Below are positions 27,771 to 35,752 of a stretch of DNA of 64,000 nucleotides, piece by piece (positions within the stretch are counted from its first letter, which is position 1; each line of letters begins with the position of its first letter). Below the pieces are notes generated by a model that worked only from the letters and a program-made list of their open reading frames with translations, did not search any database and was not told the origin of the DNA. Made by a program: the position numbers and the translations under genes. Source of the stretch: Streptomyces sp. 549 (lineage in GTDB: Bacteria > Actinomycetota > Actinomycetes > Streptomycetales > Streptomycetaceae); the NCBI RefSeq assembly GCF_030124175.1, contig NZ_JASKMT010000004.1:293909-357908 (forward strand), given 5' to 3'.

Positions 27771-28817
27771 TCAGGCTGAGGGCGCCGTCCATGCGGCATG
27801 CCACGTCGCCGGTCCCACGACCCCGTCCGGGGTCAGGCCGTGCTGCTGCTGGAAGGCCACGCACGCCTCCCGGGACCGCCGGTCGTAGGTGCCGTCGACC
27901 GGTACGCCCCAGTCGCGCTCGCGCATGCGCCGCTGCCAGACGCGCACGCCGGGGTGCACGGTCCTCGGCGGCGCAGTGAACAGGACGCCGGGCCAGTCGG
28001 GCGCGGATGCCTCCGGTGCGCTGCGGGCGGAGGCGGCGGCTGCGGTGACCGGCGCCGTCCAGGAGGCGTTCCACGTCTTCTCACCCACGACACCGTCGAC
28101 GGTGAGGCCCTTCTCCTGCTGGAACGCGAGGCAGACACGCCGGGACTGCTCCCCGTAGGCGCCGTCCACAGTGAGGGTCCAGCCCCGTCTCTTCATCTGC
28201 TGCTGCCACGTGCGGGCGCTGGAGTGCACGGTCACCGGCGGGTAGTGCAGCAGGACGCCGGGCCACGGCGGCGCCCCCGACGGCGGCGGGTCGGTGGGTC
28301 CGCCGCCGGACGAGCCCGGCTCCATGGCGGCCATGTGCTCGCCCAGCCTGCCCGGGCACTCCGTGGCGAGGAACGCCCGGTGCCCCGTGATGCCGGTCGC
28401 CGCACCACCCACACTGCGCAGGCGGGCGATCGAGGTGCGGAAGCCGTCGATGAGGGCGCTGGTGACCGTGTCGTACGAACTGCTGGTTCCGCCGACGAGG
28501 CCGCAGACCGCGTAGTAGCGGTGGTTGGAGTCGTTCGTGCCGTTCGCGGCCGTTCTGAGGCCGACACCGCGGCCCTCGTAGATCGAGCCGTGCACGCAGA
28601 CCAGGTAGGTGTAGGCGACGTCGTCCCAGCCCTTGTCGTCCATGTGGTGTTTCTGGATGCCGCGCACCTGCGCGGCGCAGCTGGAGTGGGCGCCTGCGGC
28701 GAATCGGGTGGCACCCGTGTGGTGGACGGCGACTCCGCCCCGTGACGGGTCGATGTCCGTGGAGGTCTTCTTCGGCGCTCGGGCACCCCACTGGGCGCGC
28801 GTGACGAAGGTGGCCAT
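27771..28817 (-). CDS. PGRP-type N-acetylmuramoyl-L-alanine amidase with two peptidoglycan-binding domains
   Basis: 348 residues. An amidase_2/PGRP domain (about 3-165) has zinc-ligand candidates in AVHHTG and in GHRAFLATECPG. Two PG_binding_1 repeats follow (about 195-265 and 280-345), each ending in DGVVGxxTWxAxW. It should cut the amide between N-acetylmuramic acid and the stem peptide. It has no signal peptide of its own. Its start overlaps, by one base, the stop of an upstream gene with a Tat-type signal. Either it is released by lysis, or export depends on something not visible here. Confidence 0.9.
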   Translation of the reverse strand: MATFVTRAQWGARAPKKTSTDIDPSRGGVAVHHTGATRFAAGAHSSCAAQVRGIQKHHMDDKGWDDVAYTYLVCVHGSIYEGRGVGLRTAANGTNDSNHRYYAVCGLVGGTSSSYDTVTSALIDGFRTSIARLRSVGGAATGITGHRAFLATECPGRLGEHMAAMEPGSSGGGPTDPPPSGAPPWPGVLLHYPPVTVHSSARTWQQQMKRRGWTLTVDGAYGEQSRRVCLAFQQEKGLTVDGVVGEKTWNASWTAPVTAAAASARSAPEASAPDWPGVLFTAPPRTVHPGVRVWQRRMRERDWGVPVDGTYDRRSREACVAFQQQHGLTPDGVVGPATWHAAWTAPSA

Positions 28818-29098
28818 CAGCGCCTGCCTCCCGCGGCTGCGGCAACTCCGGGCGGCAGGCCGCACTCCGCGCTCGCGTTCAGCGGTTCCCGGGACACACC
28901 GTCCGCGTGGTCGGCTGCGGAGACCCGTGGAATCCGGGCGTCCGGGTGGTCCGGGCTGGTCACCACCGGCAGTTCGGCGGGGCCGGTGGCGCGGGCGGGG
29001 CCGGAGCAGAGGACGGGCAGGGCCGCCGCGCCGGCGACGGCGACCGCCGCCCGGCCGGAAAGCCCCAGAAACCCCCGGCGCGTGGTGTGTTCGGTCAA
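28817..29098 (-). CDS. Small Tat-signal protein coupled to the amidase
   Basis: 93 residues starting at TTG 29098, where GGGGGA lies about four bases upstream. The N-terminus has TTRRGFLGL, a twin-arginine motif, then a hydrophobic AAVAVAGAAALPVL and a likely cleavage after ARA. The mature part is only about 55 residues with no known domain. The stop shares one base with the amidase ATG (TGATG), so the two are translationally coupled. It may be a stand-alone secreted partner, or the signal-peptide half of an ancestral exported amidase split by mutation. Confidence 0.65.
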   Translation of the reverse strand: MTEHTTRRGFLGLSGRAAVAVAGAAALPVLCSGPARATGPAELPVVTSPDHPDARIPRVSAADHADGVSREPLNASAECGLPPGVAAAAGGRR

Positions 29099-29120
29099 GG
29101 TCTCCCCCTGGCATGTCGCC

Positions 29121-29184
29121 GGTCGACTCATCAGTCGGGCTGCTCGTCGGTCGGTCGACTCATCAGTCGGGCTGCTCGTCGGTC
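29121..29184. repeat. Perfect tandem duplication of 32 bp
   Basis: Two identical adjacent 32-bp units (29121-29152 and 29153-29184), each starting GGTCGACTCATCAGTCGG. They lie between the Tat-signal gene and a peptidoglycan-binding remnant. Confidence 0.95.
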
Positions 29185-29322
29185 GGGTCGCTTGCATAGC
29201 TCAGCCCAGGTCCTGGGGCCGACGATGCCGTCGGGGTCCAACGCGTAGATCCACTGGAAGCGCACGAGGGGCAGCCCAGGTGGAATCAGCGGAGGCGGAC
29301 TGGGAATGCGCAGAGTCTGCAA
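29131..29322 (-). pseudogene. Remnant of a peptidoglycan-binding domain
   Basis: A 63-codon frame whose middle (about 29193-29262) reads FQWIYALDPDGIVGPRTWAELC, an obvious tail of a PG_binding_1 domain. The rest is unlike any domain and runs into the 32-bp duplication. No HTH or membrane part precedes it. It most likely marks a third, decayed copy of the HTH-membrane-PG-binding genes located just to the right. About 200 bp further (29323-29533) holds nothing recognisable. Confidence 0.55.
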
Positions 29323-29533
29323 GGCGGTGCGTAGGACAACAAGAGGTCCAGGGCGGCCAGGCCGAATCTGGGATGCCTCGGCTTCTGAGCAGCGGAGACA
29401 GCGGGCGCTGCGGGACGCCGTGGGACGACTGGGACGCCGCTCGACGCCGGACCGCCCCGCGAATGCGGCCGATTCGCGTCTGCGGCCGGCTCGCGTCTGC
29501 GGCCGGCCCGGAGCCCTCAGGCCGGTGCCGCGG

Positions 29534-30439
29534 TCACCGAGGTGCGGCGAAGCACTGGGCGTCGTCGCGGTCGTCCGCCGCGGCGACCGGCTCCGCGGGA
29601 GCGGGAGTCGTGGCGGGCCGCGGGCCCGGGTTCTCGGTGCCCGCCCCCTCCGGAGGCCGGCCGCCCGAGGGGGCGAAGTAACAGGCCTCGGCGTCCTGTT
29701 CCGACATGCCGCCGATCATGGGTGTGTACACGTACCCCTGGGCGTCGTAGCGGTCCCTTATCGTCGCCTCCTGCACGTCGCCCTCCGGTGAGACGATCTC
29801 GATCCGGGTGCCGACCTCGGCGAGCCAGACCCGGGCCCACGACGCGGCGCACCCCTTGCTGTGGCGGATGTCCATCCGCGCACCGCCGGAGAGCGTGCGT
29901 TCGACGACGGTCACCGGCTCGTGTTCGACGTGGGTGCACCCCTGGGACTCGGGGTCCTTGCCCGTGCAGCCCGCGGACCGGCAGCCGGGAGGGGACGCGG
30001 CCTGCTGGGCCTTGTCCAGGACCCGCTCGGCGACCGTCACGCCGACCGCGACTGCCGTCCCCAGCAGCACCCCGGCGGCTATGGGCCGCCACCAGCGGCG
30101 CAGCGCCGAAAGGCCCCGGAGCGAGCGGCGGGTCGGGGCTGGACCGCTCGCCGCCTCGTGGGGCTCGGGTCGGCCGCCGGCGGCCCCGGACCGTCCGCCG
30201 GCCGTCTCAGCCCGTTCGTGCAGGTCCAGGACCGGCTCAGGCGACTCCTGCGCCAGGGCGCACAGCTCGCGCACCAGATCCCGCGGCGGGATCTTGACCC
30301 CCCTGAGATAGCGGTGCCAGGACGACCTGCTGGCGCTCGTGCTGTGTGCGAGGGCCGTCAGACTGAGCCCGGAGCGTTGCCGCAGCGCGTCCAGCTCACG
30401 GCTCAGGTCGAGGCGTTCCGGCGGCAGTCGGCTGGTCAT
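29534..30439 (-). CDS. Membrane-spanning HTH protein with extracytoplasmic DUF2690 domain
   Basis: 301 residues. An N-terminal Xre-like HTH (about 10-65, LRQRSGLSLTALAHST then SRSSWHRYLRGVKIPP) is followed by a linker, one transmembrane helix (about 118-140) and a DUF2690 domain outside. That domain has paired cysteines (CRSAGCTGKDP, GCTHVEHE, HSKGCAASWARVW). The tail is Pro-rich. The plan suggests a one-piece transmembrane regulator that senses something outside the cell. Its ATG overlaps the stop of the next gene upstream (ATGA at 30436-30439). The ligand is unknown. Confidence 0.8.
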   Translation of the reverse strand: MTSRLPPERLDLSRELDALRQRSGLSLTALAHSTSASRSSWHRYLRGVKIPPRDLVRELCALAQESPEPVLDLHERAETAGGRSGAAGGRPEPHEAASGPAPTRRSLRGLSALRRWWRPIAAGVLLGTAVAVGVTVAERVLDKAQQAASPPGCRSAGCTGKDPESQGCTHVEHEPVTVVERTLSGGARMDIRHSKGCAASWARVWLAEVGTRIEIVSPEGDVQEATIRDRYDAQGYVYTPMIGGMSEQDAEACYFAPSGGRPPEGAGTENPGPRPATTPAPAEPVAAADDRDDAQCFAAPR

Positions 30440-31290
30440 CGGCGCAGCGCCTTCCAGGTGTGCGGCCCGACGATCCCGTCCACGGCCAGCTGGGGCGACT
30501 CCTCCTGGAAGCGCTTCACCGCCCGGGCCGTCTGGGCGTCGTAGGCCCCGTCGATGTCACCTACCGGGTAGCCGTGCTCTGCCAGTAGGCACTGGGCCTC
30601 CACCACGTCCCATCCGGTCTTGATCTGGAACAGGACGGCGTCCTCGGTCTGGCTGTGGCCCGCGTAGAGCGCGTCGCCGCGACGGTGGATCGTGCAGCCG
30701 TAGTTGCGGCCCGGCTCAAGGACAAAACTGCTCTCGTCCGCCGCGTCGTCCCCGCCCCAGGCGTGGAGAGCCGGAATGAGCCCGGCGGCGGTGAGCACCG
30801 CAGTCAGCAGGACGACCATGAGTGCCTGCAGGAACGGGAGGGCGTGTTCGCGCGAGGCGGGCTTCGCTACCCCGCCGTCGCCCTCTCCCGCCCCCGTGGC
30901 GCCGTCCGTCCCCCTCGCCTCTTCCGATCCCTTCGCCTCGTCTGTTCCCTCCGTCGCTTCCACCGCTGCGTTCCGCCGCTCACCGGTGCGCGCCGCAGCC
31001 GGCCCCGTGGTGGGCCGCGCGCCCTGGGACCAGGTCTCCTCGGCGAGTGAGTGCATGGCGAGCAGGCGATGGACGTCGCCGCCCGCAAGGATCGCCAGTT
31101 CCTTCACGGCTCCGGCCGGCGGGAGTTTCTTGCCGTTCAGATAGCGCTCCCACGAGGATCTGCTGTACGTGGTGCGCCGTTCCAGGGCGGCGAGGCTGAG
31201 GCGGCTCCGATCCTTCAGCGAACGGAGCTGTACGACCAGTTGCCGTCCTTGGGGGTCGAGCGTGCCGGGTAATGCCTTCCAAGAAGCCAT
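30436..31290 (-). CDS. Membrane-spanning HTH protein with extracytoplasmic peptidoglycan-binding domain
   Basis: 284 residues: an Xre-like HTH (about 15-75, SLAALERRTTYSRSSWERYLNGKKLPP), an acidic linker with many TDEA/SEEA-type repeats, one transmembrane helix (about 155-175), a cysteine-bearing spacer and a PG_binding_1 domain at the end (QCLLAEHGYPVGDIDGAYD to VGPHTWKALRR). It shares the HTH with its downstream neighbour, with which it is translationally coupled. The design joins a DNA-binding head to a wall-binding sensor. ATG 31290 was chosen; the frame is open further, to 31365. Confidence 0.8.
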   Translation of the reverse strand: MASWKALPGTLDPQGRQLVVQLRSLKDRSRLSLAALERRTTYSRSSWERYLNGKKLPPAGAVKELAILAGGDVHRLLAMHSLAEETWSQGARPTTGPAAARTGERRNAAVEATEGTDEAKGSEEARGTDGATGAGEGDGGVAKPASREHALPFLQALMVVLLTAVLTAAGLIPALHAWGGDDAADESSFVLEPGRNYGCTIHRRGDALYAGHSQTEDAVLFQIKTGWDVVEAQCLLAEHGYPVGDIDGAYDAQTARAVKRFQEESPQLAVDGIVGPHTWKALRR

Positions 31291-31455
31291 GGCCGAGTCT
31301 CGGTTCCCTTCCTCCGGTCTCTCCCGTGTTTGCCACACAGCACGGAGCGCGCGGAAGCCCCCCATGCCCCTCGCCGGACCTGCCCGTGAACAGAACGCGC
31401 GACCACCGAGCGGCGTTCCGGGCGGGCCAGCCCCGTCCCATGATCTCCCGACAAC

Positions 31456-31644
31456 TCAGGGAACGGCCATGGTGTGTTGCGTCTCAGCAAGCAGTTGCGT
31501 GGGACATCCCTTTGAAGGACCCGGCTCCGCCACCGGACGCGGTGGAGCGACTGCGGCGGCAGCCGCGGCGAACACGGAGGGCTCCCGGTTGCCGACCCGG
31601 GCACGGATCGCCTCCGCCGTCCCCTCGGGCAAGGAGAGAGCCAC
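31456..31644 (-). pseudogene. Possible decayed ribbon-helix-helix antitoxin
   Basis: A short frame beginning at GTG 31644 reads VALSLPEGTAEAIRARVGN, much like the N-terminus of streptomycete CopG/RHH antitoxins, then loses resemblance after about 30 residues. No toxin frame follows. The surrounding 31291-31842 has no other credible gene. The identification is tentative. Confidence 0.35.
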
Positions 31645-31842
31645 CCGCGTCGTCGGCCCCTCACCGAAGTGACCGCTCCACCCGGACCCCGGAAGGTCCC
31701 GGGAAAACCACAGCGGAAGACAGGCTGCCCGCGCGCTGTCGGTTCGGGGCGGTGTACCCGCCGGTGGGCACACCGCCCGCCGCCGGGAACGCGCAATGCC
31801 CTCCGAATCCGCGTTTCCGCAGTTCAGAGGGCATTCAACGGG

Positions 31843-31915
31843 TGGAGCCTAGGGGAGTCGAACCCCTGACATCTGCCATGCAAAGACAGCGCTCTACCAA
31901 CTGAGCTAAGGCCCC
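31843..31915 (-). tRNA. tRNA-Ala (TGC)
   Basis: 73 nt with acceptor stem GGGGCCT/AGGCTCC, D arm, a T arm with GGTTCGACTCC, and anticodon TGC in a CTTTGCATG loop. CCA is not encoded. It belongs to the tRNA-Ile/tRNA-Ala pair near gyrA; the pair is now separated by the integrated element. Confidence 0.96.
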
Positions 31916-32043
31916 GTCGCCGCCAAGAATACCCGCTCCGCACCCCCGATTCCGACCGGGTATCGCCCAGGACCCCCCTGCTCCGTAGGATGCTCCGCAA
32001 GTTCGCTGCCGCGAAGCGAACAGGGGAGATCTGGGGAGACACG

Positions 32044-32592
32044 ATGGATGCAGCACAGCAGGACTCCACGGCGAAGGCCCGGGAGCTGCAGAGTGCCTGG
32101 TACGGCGAACCGCTCGGCACCCTGTTCCGTCGGCTGATCGAGGACCTGGGTCTCAACCAGGCGCGTCTGGCGACCGTGTTGGGGCTGTCGGCACCGATGC
32201 TGTCGCAGCTGATGAGCGGCCAGCGCGCCAAGATCGGCAACCCGGCCGTGGTGCAGCGGGTCCAGGCCCTGCAGGAGCTCGCGCAGGAGGTCGCCGGAGG
32301 CCACGTCAGCGCTGCGGACGCGACGCAGCGCATGGAGGAGATCCGCCGTACCGCCGGTCAGAGCGTGCTGGGGGGCACCGCTCACACCAGCACCTCCGGG
32401 CAGCAGACGACGGTCAAGCGCGCGGTGCGGGAGATCCAGTCGCTGCTGCGTGCGATCTCCGACGCGCAGGACATCATCGAGGCCTCGCAGACCCTCGCCG
32501 ACAGCCACCCGGAACTGGCCGAGTTCCTGCGGGTGTACGGCGCGGGGAAGACCTCGGACGCGGTCAAGCACTACGAAGCCCATCAGGGCTGA
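32044..32592 (+). CDS. Xre-like HTH DNA-binding protein next to a Ser/Thr kinase
   Basis: 182 residues. An HTH lies at about 28-70 (LGTLFRRLIEDLGLNQARLATVLGLSAPMLSQLMSGQRAK). A helical C-terminal half follows, with RAVREIQSLLRAISDAQDIIEASQ and a HPELAEFLRVYGAGKTSDAV end. A GGGGAG SD sits six bases before ATG 32044; the longer frame from 31990 is unlikely. It lies 133 bp upstream of a kinase gene on the same strand, a pairing I associate with this chromosomal region in streptomycetes. Its regulatory target is unknown. The 3' end runs into a 24-bp tandem repeat. Confidence 0.85.
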   Translation: MDAAQQDSTAKARELQSAWYGEPLGTLFRRLIEDLGLNQARLATVLGLSAPMLSQLMSGQRAKIGNPAVVQRVQALQELAQEVAGGHVSAADATQRMEEIRRTAGQSVLGGTAHTSTSGQQTTVKRAVREIQSLLRAISDAQDIIEASQTLADSHPELAEFLRVYGAGKTSDAVKHYEAHQG

Positions 32593-32676
32593 GTCGAGGA
32601 CGTCCATCAGGGCTGAGTCGAGGACGTCCGCCAGGGCTGAGTCGAGGACGCCCACCAGGGCTGAGGCGAGTCGGTC
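32581..32676 (+). repeat. Four tandem 24-bp repeats spanning the HTH gene stop
   Basis: Units at 32581, 32605, 32629 and 32653; the first two are identical (CATCAGGGCTGAGTCGAGGA plus four bases). The first unit contains the last codons and TGA stop of the HTH gene, so the gene's 3' end has been copied three times into the spacer before the kinase gene. The last copy is degenerate. Confidence 0.92.
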
Positions 32677-32725
32677 CTGGTGGGCGCGGAAGCGCAGAGC
32701 AGAGCGAGAGAACGGGCGCGACAGC

Positions 32726-34165
32726 ATGGGTGAGGTCTTCGCGGGCCGGTACGAACTGGTCGATCCGATCGGGCGCGGCGGGGTGGGGGCGGTCTGGCGT
32801 GCCTGGGACCACCGCCGCAGGCGGTACGTCGCGGCGAAGGTGCTGCAGCAGCGCGACGCCCACACCCTGCTGCGCTTCGTGCGCGAGCAGGCGCTGCGCA
32901 TCGACCACCCCCACGTGCTCGCGCCGACGAGCTGGGCGGCCGACGACGACCAGGTCCTGTTCACCATGGACCTGGTCAGCGGCGGCTCGCTGGCCCACCT
33001 CATCGGGGACTACGGCCCGCTGCCGCCTCACTTCGTGTGCACGCTGCTCGACCAACTGCTGTCGGGGCTCACCGCGGTGCACGCCGAGGACGTCGTGCAC
33101 CGCGACATCAAGCCGGCGAACATCCTGCTGGAGGCCACCGGGACGGGACGGCCGCACCTGCGGCTGTCCGACTTCGGCATCTCCATGCGCAAGGGCGAGC
33201 CCCGCCTGACAGAGACCAACTACGTGGTCGGCACGCCGGGCTACTTCGCACCGGAGCAGATGCTGGGCGCGGAGCCGGACTTCACCGCCGACCTGTACGC
33301 CGTCGGCCTGGTCGGGCTGTACCTGCTCAACGGCCGCAAGCCCGACGCCCAGACTCTCGTGGAGAGTTACGAGCACGGGGTGCCGCCGGCCCCTGACGGC
33401 GTGCCCGGACCGCTGTGGGAGGTGCTGGCGACGCTGCTGCAGCCGGACCCGCACGCCCGGTTCCGGACGGCGACCGGCGTGCGCAAGGCGCTGGCCGGGG
33501 CCGTGGAACTGCTCCCCGACGACACCACGGCCAAGCCGGGAGGCCCGGACCCGGTGGAGGTCTTCGACCACATCGGCCCGCTGCCTCCGGGCTACGGCCC
33601 GCAGGGGCCGGAAAGCCCCGAAGGCACGACGGGCTCCGCCCCGGCGGTCCCCGGACAGCAGGAGACCGGAACCGGATCGGCCACCGGGACCGGATCGGCC
33701 ACCGGGGCCGGGACCGGGGCCGGGACCGGGGCCGGGACCGGAGCCGGGACCGGAGCCAGCAAGGGGACCAGCCAGGGGGCCGGCAACGGCGACACCGGCA
33801 CCGGGTCCGGGGCGGTCCCCGCCGCGCCTCCGCTGGACTCCGCGACGACCGGCAGTTTCCACCTGGCGCCGCCCAGCCCGCAGCCCCCGTCCCCCGAGCA
33901 CGTCCAGGCGGCCCCGGACGGCCAGGCCGCCCAGCCGTCCCCGTACGGCAACCCGGCGGCGGCCCACGCCGGTACTCCCCCCACCCCCACGCCGCAGACA
34001 CTGCCCTACACGGGGTACCACCCGGGTCACCCCGTCCCCCAGTCCGACGCCGCCCCGGCGGCGAAGGGCCGGCGGCCCGGACCGCCGCCCGCCGTGGTGG
34101 TGGCCGTACTGGTCCTGGCGCTGGTGTGCTTCGCGGTCGGCATCTGGGCCCTCACCCAGACCTGA
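32726..34165 (+). CDS. Transmembrane Ser/Thr protein kinase
   Basis: 479 residues. The kinase domain (about 8-270) has GRGGVGAVW, the catalytic lysine in VAAKVLQQ, VHRDIKPANIL, LSDFGIS and VGTPGYFAPEQ. A long low-complexity linker follows, including alternating Gly-Thr-Gly-Ala (33660-33770, built from 12-bp DNA repeats), and a C-terminal transmembrane helix (about 455-475) with almost no external part. It lacks PASTA or other sensor domains, so it probably senses through partners. The HTH protein upstream is a possible substrate. ATG 32726 is used; the frame extends upstream only through the tandem repeats. Confidence 0.92.
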   Translation: MGEVFAGRYELVDPIGRGGVGAVWRAWDHRRRRYVAAKVLQQRDAHTLLRFVREQALRIDHPHVLAPTSWAADDDQVLFTMDLVSGGSLAHLIGDYGPLPPHFVCTLLDQLLSGLTAVHAEDVVHRDIKPANILLEATGTGRPHLRLSDFGISMRKGEPRLTETNYVVGTPGYFAPEQMLGAEPDFTADLYAVGLVGLYLLNGRKPDAQTLVESYEHGVPPAPDGVPGPLWEVLATLLQPDPHARFRTATGVRKALAGAVELLPDDTTAKPGGPDPVEVFDHIGPLPPGYGPQGPESPEGTTGSAPAVPGQQETGTGSATGTGSATGAGTGAGTGAGTGAGTGASKGTSQGAGNGDTGTGSGAVPAAPPLDSATTGSFHLAPPSPQPPSPEHVQAAPDGQAAQPSPYGNPAAAHAGTPPTPTPQTLPYTGYHPGHPVPQSDAAPAAKGRRPGPPPAVVVAVLVLALVCFAVGIWALTQT

Positions 34166-34237
34166 CCCGGCACGTATCCGGGGCGGGCACAAGGTAGAGG
34201 GGGAGCGGCTGCTGCCGCTCCCCCTCCGCACGTCATC

Positions 34238-35752
34238 TCACTGCCGGCCGTCCGGCGCGCTCCCGCCGTGACCGGGTTGCTGCTGGCCGCCGAACCCCGG
34301 CGGCCCGGAAGGTCCGGGGTAGCCGTACCCGCCGCCGTACGGGCCGGGCGCGGCGTACCCGCCGGGCACGCCGCCCTGTGGTGTCCCGGTGGAGGCGTGC
34401 TGCTGCGCCGCGGCGTCGGACGGGGCACCGCGGCGGCCGTGGCGGAGTCGGGCGAGCAGCATCCACAGGCCGAGGCCGAGCACGAGCACCGTGCCGGCGC
34501 CGATGCCGCCCCAGGCCACCAGCCGCCACCCGTCGCTCTGTGTCACGTCGGCCGCGGAGAGGCCCTTCTCCGCCGCTTCCTTGTCCTTGTCGGTGACGCC
34601 GAACCCGGCTGCCGCCGCGTCGCCGTCGTAGCCGGGCCCCTCGGCCGCCTCCCCGCTGACCTTGACCCGCAGCGTCACGGTGGCGCCGTCGGGGAAGTGC
34701 TCGGCCAGGCCGGGGTGGAGGGTGACGGCGAGGTAGTACCAGCCGGCGGTACTGATGCCGCGGCCGTCGTCGTCGAAGCGGTTGCCGTACTCCACGGGCC
34801 GGGTGATCAGGCCCGCCGAGGTCTGCTCACCCCGGTACGACTCGAAGTTGTTGTCGACGACGTCGGCACGGGCCGGGTTGAAGAGGTGGAAGCCGAGCGC
34901 CCGGGAGACGAACTCCGGTGACTCGCTCTTCTTCGCCGCGTTGGGCAGTTCGGCGAACGCCGCGAGCTGCTGGCCCCAGTCGAGGGGGACCCGGTAGAAG
35001 ATGGTCTCCCCGGCGCGGACGGTGTCCTTCCACACGCCGGAACCGACCGCGCCCGCGTCGTTGAACGAGGTGCCGCCCTTGGCACGCTGGGACGTGCCGG
35101 TGGGCGGGGTCGGCAGTTCGGTGCTCCAGGTGTCCTTGCCCGGCGGGCCCGGCGCGGTGCCCTCCAGGCCGGGCTCGGCCATGAAGCGGATCTCCAGCGG
35201 CCAGTCGCCGGGGTCGGAGGTGCCGGGACCCTCCCGCTTCACGGAGAACAGGTAGGGGCCCGCCTGCTGGCAGCGCTCGATGTCGCCGCCGATGCGCCGG
35301 GCCGCGTAGTCGCCGATCGGGTAGGCCTGGTCGTCCCCGGAGAAGGTGGCCCGGCCAGCGGTGTCGCACTGCTCGCCACTGGTCGTGGTCAGCTTCATCT
35401 CCAGCCCCTCGCCGAACGAGGCCACCTTCGTGCCCGGTTCGGGGGCGGCGACCGCAGACAGGTACACCGTGGAGACTTCGTCCAACTCGACGCTGTAGAA
35501 CTTCTCCTCGCCCCGGCCGATGCTGTCGGTGTAGATGCCCGGCTTGAGTTCCGGGCCGTCGGAGCTGCTCGCGGTGCCCTCGACGGGGGTCGCGTCGTCC
35601 GCCGTACGGTACGTCGCCGGACCGTCGGCCGACCCGTCCGCCGGAGCGGCGGTCGCGAGGGCCGGTGCGCCCACCGCCGCGCCCAGTACCGTGCCGAGGA
35701 CGGCAGCGACGGCTGCGAGCCGAGTGCCGGTCCTCCTCGTGCGCCGCTTCAC
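34238..35752 (-). CDS. Secreted, C-terminally anchored protein paralogous to the VWA protein
   Basis: 504 residues: a signal peptide (VKRRTRRTGTRLAAVAAVLG, cleavage near LATAAPA), a large external region, one transmembrane helix (about 420-442) and a Gly/Pro/Tyr-rich cytoplasmic tail. The external part shares two blocks with the adjacent VWA protein: a module around EEKFYSVELDEV, and one reading TSFNDAGAVGSGVWKDT then VPLDWGQQL. It therefore looks like the VWA protein without the VWA head. The GTG start overlaps the VWA gene's stop (GTGA), so the two are co-translated and may form a surface complex. The function is unknown. Confidence 0.8.
   Translation of the reverse strand: MKRRTRRTGTRLAAVAAVLGTVLGAAVGAPALATAAPADGSADGPATYRTADDATPVEGTASSSDGPELKPGIYTDSIGRGEEKFYSVELDEVSTVYLSAVAAPEPGTKVASFGEGLEMKLTTTSGEQCDTAGRATFSGDDQAYPIGDYAARRIGGDIERCQQAGPYLFSVKREGPGTSDPGDWPLEIRFMAEPGLEGTAPGPPGKDTWSTELPTPPTGTSQRAKGGTSFNDAGAVGSGVWKDTVRAGETIFYRVPLDWGQQLAAFAELPNAAKKSESPEFVSRALGFHLFNPARADVVDNNFESYRGEQTSAGLITRPVEYGNRFDDDGRGISTAGWYYLAVTLHPGLAEHFPDGATVTLRVKVSGEAAEGPGYDGDAAAAGFGVTDKDKEAAEKGLSAADVTQSDGWRLVAWGGIGAGTVLVLGLGLWMLLARLRHGRRGAPSDAAAQQHASTGTPQGGVPGGYAAPGPYGGGYGYPGPSGPPGFGGQQQPGHGGSAPDGRQ

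Noticed and set aside
32450..32725. Upstream extension of the kinase frame
   Set aside because: It passes through the HTH gene and the 24-bp repeats; the kinase domain begins right after ATG 32726.
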